This document shows positions 56,169 through 64,000 of a DNA stretch of 64,000 nucleotides, piece after piece. The stretch is from Cyathus striatus (taxonomy: Eukaryota; Basidiomycota; Agaricomycetes; Agaricales; Nidulariaceae): NCBI GenBank assembly GCA_025738555.1, contig JAOVFP010000007.1, positions 4,154,001 to 4,218,000 on the forward strand. The letters are read 5' to 3'. The notes under the pieces are model-generated. The model made no database searches and was not told where the DNA came from. It worked only from the letters and a program-made list of their open reading frames with translations. The position numbers were made by a program, and so were the translations under genes. Every line of letters starts with the position of its first letter. Position 1 is the stretch's first letter.

Positions 56169-59100
56169 CTCCTTGGCTTGAAATCACTTGACAAGTTATG
56201 CGGGCGGTGTGGTGAATCGTACGCAGTTTCGCAGCTTAAGACCGCCCTATGACGACGCGTATCCCGACGTTGAGCTATCATTGAGTAAGCCTGGGTTAGC
56301 ATTGAGCTACCTTTGTAAGCACGCAATACCTACCAAGGAGTGTTTCCCTACAACCGCTTCAGCGAGCACGAAGCTGATGTGCGAGGTTTGCTTGCGATAT
56401 ACGTGGACCGTAAGCAGACTCCAAGCGTCGGCTGAACGAGAGGTCATGTCAGCTTTCAGAATCAGTGTGGATAGTTTCCTGAATGTACCGTATAACTGGG
56501 ACACGCTATTAAGCTTCCATTATCGACTTCCGTCCATGATATAGCAGTGGGGCACCCATGTGTTATGCTTGTGGATGGCACCGAGAGACAAACGCACATG
56601 TGCTATACGGTTGCGAGCTACTCCTGGGATCCTATGAGATGCTCGCAAATTTGTGTAACACGGCACCGCGGTGGGGGATGCGTCTTCGATATCGTCTTCT
56701 ACGTCGACCATTAGTACCAGTGTGATGCAAAGTCACGAAACGTACGTGCTTATCCAGTAGCAACGAACACGGTTTTCCCTCAAAAGTCTTTCCCAAGCAC
56801 TAAGAGCTCTTATTTCCGGACAACCTTCCAGCTTGAGCCACATCCGTAGGCTTGAATTCGAGCTCTATATGTCCTAAACGCCAGTACCAGCTTTGAGCTC
56901 CTTGAGTTCAAATGATAGTAGCATTGTCTCTGAATTCTTCTTTGGATCCTGATATCGACAGTTACAACTAGGTAAGTTATCGGTACCTCCATAATCAAAG
57001 ATGAAGAGTGGGGCAGCACAGACTGAAAGAGGACCAAAAGAGAACCGAAAAAGTTGGCCAGTGGACGGGATCATTGGAATGGTCATGTGGCGAGAGAGGG
57101 TGGAAGCCAAGTTTTCACGTCCACTGTGGTCTCGCACTCGTATCACGTCGGGATGATAGCTAAAACCAGCTAACCGTCAACGTAAACATAAATTGTAGGT
57201 CAAGTACAGCCCGGAGCGCGTCTACACTGCTCAGTCGATACGTTCGACGAGGTGCAAGTGGACTGATGGTACAACGACACCTGCAATGGTTTTTGGACAT
57301 GCAACACCCCACCCACCCGTGAACACGACAGGGTGATTCCGGTGCGTGACTTGATCAGCTGGGTGTGAAGGGATATATCCCTATGTCGAACGTTAGTATT
57401 GGATTGCCTCTTTGCGTACATTACTCACCCGTAATGAGTGCGTGTCGTGTTTTCCCGAACAACCATTACAATCCACCGGAATCGGTGGGCACAGATGAGC
57501 AGACTTGGCTTGTGAGATCTAAGACTAACTCTCTCCTTTCAGCGACAAGTATGCAGCAAACGGTGCGACTATGCAGCAGACCATCGTAGAGAAGAATCGG
57601 AACTCATAGAACGCATCGATGGGGTGGTGGGTGTAAGAGGTATGTGTACACTGTCTACAGCTCTATTCGCAACAGCGAGAAGCATGTGTATGTGATCCCC
57701 ACTTCGAACTGTTGGTTAATGAGGAGTTAGTTGCAGTGTGGATAAGATACAAGCGTACGTACCTTACCCGGATCAACTACACATCCCACCGCCAAACCAG
57801 ATCTTCTTAAAAGCACTATAGCAGCCAAGGACGTTCGTTTGTCCATTTTGGTACGTATAAAAGTTCCGATCCGAACTTTGTACATACTAGTCGTCTTCCA
57901 ATGCTCCGCCGAGGGTTAAACCCGGAGTGTTGGACTCTCCGACAGTAGTACGCTGAAAGCTCCAGCGCGATGGATAGTCTAAGCCAGATCGACAAGTCAC
58001 GATACCGTCCCAGGGATATCTCGGCTCTCGATGCCAGATGAACGATGCCTCCACAAGTGGACAGTGGGGTATATTGCACAGATGAATCGCCACCGTCACG
58101 CACTTTCACCCAGGCAACCTGGCAGAGAGAATAGGTCAGCATCTAGGATCACTGAGTGTTTCTAGACGTACCATACGTGTATCCCATGGCCCTTCCTCCT
58201 TCAAGCCTTCAATGCAATATCTCGTAGAGACAACACAATACGAGTCGCAGTCACCCTAAACTGAAGGAGCAGTTGATTAGCTTTCAGCGCCGGCGCATAA
58301 GCTGAACGTACATACTTGAAGTAAACTTCCGCCAATGATTAAGATCAATCCCAGTGCCTTCCGACTTCAATCAACCCCCCTGAACGGTGAACCTCTTGAA
58401 CCATTGTAAGCGCTCTACAAACCCACGAACAAGTCAGCAATCACCCAACATAAACAGAAATAGATTCCAACGGCCCGCGCACTCTATCGATACAGAAACC
58501 AGACCACGCGCACCAGCAGAATGAGATTCATAATGCAAAGTACATTTGTGTGTGGATGCGGGACATGAAAGGGCAGAAATGCACCGAGGGGCGCGGGGGA
58601 GGTTGCGCAAAAGAGAAATGGTCGGCCGCCTAAGGATGCCACTGCGAGGCTGAGGGGTGTGCTGAAAGAACCTATCAACGTTGTAACTAAGTCTGAAAAT
58701 GATTGATAAAGAGGAAAGGAAAACGCACGCATGAGCACCATTCAACCAATCTATTTACCAACACCATGCTCCTCTTCGGTCTTCGCCTGGCGAAATACTC
58801 CGATAGCTGGATAAGACTCGGCACTCCCATCCCATCGTCCTTCGTTCCCAGTGCCGTATAAACAGAATAATGATCGGGTGAATGAACACCCCTTTCATGT
58901 TCGTATTGTGCTTCAGTGTCACGGACTGTTGTGAGTGGGTAGTGGGATTTGAAAGATTTACGGCTGTTAATGTGCTATATATTGATCATGTTAGATTTGG
59001 GAGAAATGTAGAGTAGGGCGAGGGAGAAAGACGCACGTCTAAGGATAGAGGACAGCAGCCAACGCAATCGCATGTCCTACCTCCAGAGCCCTGCTCAGCC

Positions 59101-59329
59101 ATGTACTAGATCTAGCACCTACCCTCAGCGCTCAGCGTTAATCCCGAAAGCGTCGGTGGAACCAGTCGAGCTCGATTCATTCTTGGTTTAAGGCCAAGGG
59201 GAGCCTGGGGAGGGGTGTACGAGGGATTGAAAGTCGAAACCACTCGTGGCGCATATACCGACGGTGTAAAGTTGGTAGCTACTAGTCTTCCTTATGGGTG
59301 GAGTAACAGCATGCTATTCGTCCTATCCG

Positions 59330-61210
59330 TAGGCGATGGAATAGTCGAGTTCGAGGCCATGGCAGCTGAGGAAGTGGAAAAGTTGACGGTGAGAGCGCCA
59401 ACGCCATCATGTGATACATCAGTGATACATATTAAATTAAATTATTATCCCTTCCCATCGACTACCACCTGCCTTTGCTGCTCGCTCAAGCACATTGCAA
59501 GCGCCATGAAATAAATCAGTAAGGCCGACTAGCGGCAAGGCCCGCTTCCAGACACAGCCTGATATTCTCTCCAATAAATATATAATATATCATTTATACA
59601 CATGGGTCCCAAAAATGATGGCAGTTCCCATGCTTTGGGCGAATAATATGTTGTATCATATCGACTCTAGTTTATCACCTATTGCTTGAAATATTTTATA
59701 ACTTTGTGTATATGTTCTACATATGGTACCTCATAGGAGTGTAAATTTTCGTTACTATACGATTATTCAATAGCGTGTTATAAGCTATTTCCTTATAAAT
59801 ATGCACTCTCATTCTGAGACGAATAAATTGAATTATATAATTCCTTCAGGGTCCCAGAATACCACGATTCTTCTCCATGCTATAGTATACATGCCATGAA
59901 TGTTCTCACATCCAACTATGAAAAATTTAAGGCTTAATATTCATCACACTGAATTGGCATGTGTACTTCTTTCTCTACTATAGAATATTACTGTATAATT
60001 GAGACAATGGCAGCTTTTATGCACACCATTTGGCTACAGAAATACTTCTACATATATTAATGAAGTACCATCACATTATATTCATCTATAGAGAAAATAT
60101 AACATTTCTGAATCTCACAGCATTGATAATGAGGAAGAATTATTTTTATAGCACCATATCTTTATACTGGAATGTCCTTTCTATTTTATATTTTTACATA
60201 ATGTATATTATCTTCGGAAATCCAAATTCCCATGATATCATAATGACAATCCTACTATGGAGACTTTTATGAGCAAATTAGTAAGGTATATCACAACATG
60301 CTATGATTTAAACAAAATTTAAATTTGTAATCCGGTAGAATACATTATATATTATGCATAACCAAAGTTTGAAAGAATTCGACGGAATTTTGGATGTGTG
60401 ATACGTCAAACGAGGCAATGGACTATTCCTCATATACGTGGGAACTGCCATCACTTTTAGGACCCGCGTGTAAAGTTCTTAGACCTGTTGAAAGTGCACA
60501 AGCAGGTGTATCAGTGAAATTTGATTGAATGGGAGTCAGACTCCCGTTAAAACTAATTTTCATGAAAATGTCGCCTAAATCTACTCTTAATGATCCCAGA
60601 AATTCCAGTCATACTTGCAGGTGTTACTTACTGATTATTTTTTTATCATCTGGGCCCAAGGCCCACAAGCTACAGTCAGTATAAAATTTGCGAGAGAATA
60701 TGTGTAATGGGATAGACATTTTGTCGTAAAAGGATGGCCCTGAACATCATAACATAGCATGAAATATCAAAAATGCAAAAGGGAAACTTGTATGTACAAG
60801 CAAATGTATATTCCACGAAGTATTCTTAGTCGAAAGATATAACTAAACCCACTATATAACATAACACTTATAAGTAATGATGCAATAAAAAATACAAAAG
60901 AACTCGTTAGTGAACGATTGGTCGACGACGCGCCGAATGTGGTTTGAACGTGGCAGAAGCTCCAAGCCTCCAAGCAGTTGGGATACGGAGATGACCGATA
61001 TTTCAAGCTTGCACGTGTATTCAAACTCCGCTTGATGGGAGGTGTTCGCTCTGCAAAACTTTCTTTTTCATCACCCTATATAACCCTACTACCTTAAAAG
61101 GTAGCGGGGATTACAATCCCATCGATGTGACAATGAGTCTCAGAGATGCATACGTCTTGCACGTACGTACTTCGACAAGCGCCAGAGGAAACTGGGCCAT
61201 TCGATCGACA
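59330..61210. other. Private DNA of copy B
   Basis: No gene is recognised. Besides the TIR element, it contains an AT-rich part and a perfect short hairpin CTACCTTAAAAGGTAG near 61090. Confidence 0.4.
59599..60470. mobile_element. 872-bp Tc1/mariner-like element with TA duplication
   Basis: The left end is CACATGGGTCCCAAAAATGA and the inverted right end CACGCGGGTCCTAAAAGTGA, continuing TGGCAGTTCCCA in both. That makes TIRs of about 32 bp with four mismatches. TA flanks both sides (59597-59598 and 60471-60472). The interior is AT-rich. Its longest frame (80 codons, 60030-60272) shows no transposase motif, so it is non-autonomous. It is absent from copy A. Confidence 0.85.
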
Positions 61211-62312
61211 GCTATACGATTGCACCGGGACCTTCGAAAATCCCTTACTAGTTCAAGCCTCAAGGTCCTACACGCGATTGCTCTTCCACGAGATCATCCC
61301 TAATTGAGTTATCGATAATCACCAGTGCGTGTTATATTTTTGTACTTCGACATGCAGACAGCTGTACCGCTCAATCGATGACAGTTCTTTCACACCGGTC
61401 CTATACGATCTAAATCAAGACTGACCCCCCTAATGAGTTATCGATTATCAAAAGGAGTATGAACAATCGATTAATTCATATATAAAAGTGAACCAGTTCG
61501 ACCATAGGTCCCTGATTGAAGACCTGCTATCGATCAATGAAACCATTGAAGTACCAACCATATCCGTTATATCAGACGTATGCTACATATTAAATATCTT
61601 TACATTCGAGCCGACACGTTCATACAAGTAAGTCCAACCCATGTAATAGTTTTCAGGTGGGCGTCCACAGAGTACTGAAGGACCGTGTTAGCGTGTAGGT
61701 ATCATACAAGTGCAAGACAGATTTAGAACAAGCCCAACAGCAGGCGGGGCTTTCTTTAAACGGTTACGTTGTGGGCAGATACCTATGGCGTTGCCCTCCA
61801 AACTCAAGTCCACCGCACGACGACTACCGTCACTCACATATGTCATTTCGACAGGATTCTCTAAGCTCTTACCCGAAATTATTCATTCACAAACTACGTA
61901 CTACTCACGCCGTGCAATCATGCGTATTGCGTCCCCGCCAGACGCGGCGCGATATTGATCAACAAAATTTGGGATTTTCAATGTTCAACTCCAATTCAAC
62001 TCCCGACCTTCAAAGGTGTACCGTTATTTTCCTGTTTCTTGTAGCATCAATTACAAGTACTTCACGGTTCTGTATTTTATTTTTAGAAATTACGTTTGAA
62101 CTGCATACGAACAGCATTCGGAGTACTATTTTTAATATAAACACATGTATCGGATATGGGTCATACGACCCGCACTTCGTTGCCAGATTTTTATAGATTG
62201 TGAAGGCATATCCTTGTATGGTGACTTGCAATCAGAAGGACTGTGCATTTCGAAGCATGAGTTTCTGATGCTTTGGCTCGTAACATCATGTGTCAACAGC
62301 TTTGTGCAGCTT

Positions 62313-62318
62313 TATAAA
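62313..62318 (+). promoter_or_regulatory. Candidate TATA box of the second NLR gene
   Basis: TATAAA 113 bp upstream of the ATG, at the position equivalent to that in copy A and followed by the same G. Confidence 0.45.
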
Positions 62319-62425
62319 GCTCCTGGTCTGCACATCCGCTTCCCTCTTCCGGTCCACTCAATCCCCTCGCTCAAGTGATACAACGCTGATTTGCAAGCTC
62401 ACATACAATCTTACACTTGTCTAAA

Positions 62426-64000
62426 ATGGCTGAAAATCAATACAGTACTAATGTTCTCTCAAGTGCGCAACAGGTCAATGCACCGAATGCACAGATAACT
62501 GCCATTGGCCGTGATCAAATCAATGTCCATAATCATAATGATCATGAAATCTCAGAGAAACTTAAACTATTGCAGCCTATTGATCAGAACTTGCATTATC
62601 CTCCTCCATGTATGGAAGGGACTAGAGTTACAATTCTGAATGAAATTTATAAGTGGTTAAATAATTTTGGTAGGTATATGTATTGGTATATTTATAACAG
62701 GACTTAAATCAATCACTTTATAGATGACTCCACTCCAAACATTATGTGGATTACTGGTAGTCCAGGAACAGGGAAATCTGCAATTGCCTCTACTCTGGTT
62801 GAAACTCTCAGCTCAAAGGAATGGAAGAGACTAGGTGGCTGCTATTTCTTCAAGAGAGATGATACCATTTTGAGTGATGCAGCTGTAGTTTGGAGAACAA
62901 TAGTTGCAGAGTTGGCATCTAAATCAAAGTATTCCTTTGTGAAAAAGAACATTGCAGAATATCTTGATAATAGCTTCAAGCTTGGGAGAATTGAATGGCA
63001 TTTCAAGCACCTGATTGCTGATACACTTACAACTTGCCATGATGAATTGATGATGTCCCCTCCTGCTTTTGTTATTGATGCACTGGATGAATGCCAATCT
63101 TCAATAGATATTAGGAAAACTTTCAACAGTTGGATAGAACTTCCAAGGCATTATAAACTGATATTAACAGGCAGACCAGGTTCTGAACCTGATATTGTTC
63201 AAAATCTTCAAAAATGTGTAATGGTCAAACTAGAGACTGATCCAAAGCTTGATCCAGAGATTAACAAAAACATTTATCAATTCTTAGAGCAATCTTTTGA
63301 GATTCACAGGGATGAGCTACAGTTAAATTTGGGTGAAAATGAGTTAAACAAAATGACAGAAAGAGCTGCAGGATTGTTTATATGGGCATCTACAGCAATG
63401 AAGTATATAGGAACAAACACACAGTTCACTGGGAATGAGCCATCACCAAGGGATAAGCTTAACCATGTGCTCTCTGGAGAGATTGGTAATCCAGTTGAAA
63501 CACTTTATCAGCAAGTACTTCAAACTTCTTTTGGAACATGGGATGACAATAGAAAAGAAATTGTTAGGCAAGTTTTGGCAACTATCTATTTAGCAAAGTC
63601 TCCACTACCTAAAGATGAGCTTCAATATTTTATTAAACTTGATTTTGAAATGAAATACTTGGAAGAAGAAATTAAAAGAATATTACATTTCCTACAACCA
63701 GTTACAACAATAAATGATAACAAAATAGTGTTTCATCATTTATCTTTTGGGGAGTTTCTTATGAGATTACCTGAAATAAATATATTCTCAGTAAATGGAG
63801 AAAAGCATATAAAGAGAATGGCAAAGGTAACATTGGAGATTATGAATGATGAACTTAAATTCAATATTTGCAATGTTGAATCATCATATGTGATGAATAA
63901 TGATATTGATGACTTACAGAAGAGAATACATCAGTATATACCAATGCATCTACAATACTGCAGTAAATATTGGAACATACATTATGTGGAAATGATGAAA
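62426..64000 (+). CDS. NACHT NOD-like receptor paralogue, cut by window end
   Basis: Exon 1 is 62426-62669 (MAENQYSTNV...), then a 54-nt intron (62670-62723) and exon 2 from 62724, open to the last base. The splice sites match those of the first NLR. Walker A GSPGTGKS, Walker B FVIDALDE and the LTGRPG sensor are all present. Relative to the paralogue the first 45 residues differ far more (about 12 substitutions and a 3-residue indel) than the rest (about 10%). No CpG is seen from 62511 to the window end. Presumably a WD40 array follows outside the window. Same predicted role as the first NLR. Confidence 0.88.

Larger units (their letters stand above)
56169..64000. repeat. Segmental duplication, copy B
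   Basis: Direct partner of 1-7753. Collinear blocks are 56169-57110, 57166-59320, 61211-61750 and 61798-64000. Private DNA includes the TA-flanked element at 59599-60470. It lacks the tRNA-Gly segment and the MITE of copy A. The NLR exon 2 parts agree at about 90% of residues by my count (about 42 differences in about 422). Confidence 0.9.

Overview
The window looks like a transposon-rich piece of a filamentous basidiomycete genome, most likely an agaricomycete. The evidence is a NACHT-WD40 (fungal NLR) gene with short introns (45-53 nt) and the basidiomycete-type C-terminal LFWVP...W..C signature, a Plavaka transposase, a chromodomain Ty3/gypsy element, hAT and Tc1/mariner-like elements, and strong loss of CpG in the repeat-rich part. 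I do not assign a species.

Layout. (1) 1-7750 and 56169-64000 are two direct copies of one segmental duplication. Each copy has about 6 kb of CpG-containing upstream DNA followed by an NLR gene on the + strand. The first NLR (6171-10054) is complete, with 12 almost identical WD40 repeats. The second (62426 to the window end) is cut by the window inside the NACHT region but is open as far as it can be read. Copy A carries a tRNA-Gly gene (1008-1093) and a small TA-flanked MITE that copy B lacks; copy B carries a different TA-flanked element. (2) From about 6285 to 46775 the DNA is almost free of CpG and is a stack of nested, decayed mobile elements: a triplicated minisatellite module with a younger LTR-like insertion (12.4-14.4 kb); a Plavaka pseudogene broken by a solo LTR that is itself broken by a second solo LTR (14.6-18.2 kb); a decayed copy of a protein-kinase gene (18.3-20.0 kb); a large candidate transposon whose inverted arms are built of satellite repeats around a dead GCM-domain transposase (about 21.5-33.5 kb); a hAT transposase pseudogene with related MITEs (34.7-39.8 kb); a satellite-carrying TIR element (36.5-37.7 kb); a gypsy pol fragment with its 3' LTR (38.2-42.7 kb); and a second satellite-carrying element (about 45-46 kb). 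(3) From about 46.8 to 62.5 kb CpG is normal again. This part holds a second, less decayed copy of the kinase pseudogene (47.5-49.9 kb), two or three small intron-containing gene candidates (51.6-54.0 kb), gene-like relics, and duplication copy B.

How it fits together. The two NLRs are the only long clearly intact protein genes. Both are embedded in, or at the edge of, CpG-depleted DNA, and in both the CpG loss begins inside exon 1. Almost every transposase around them carries TGA stops at expected arginine (CGA) positions, which fits methylated-CpG decay (or a RIP-like process), while the NLR frames survive; selection must therefore have kept them open. The WD40 array varies almost only at a few codons predicted to face the ligand-binding side of the propeller, as described for the Podospora het-d/het-e/HNWD family of non-self recognition genes.
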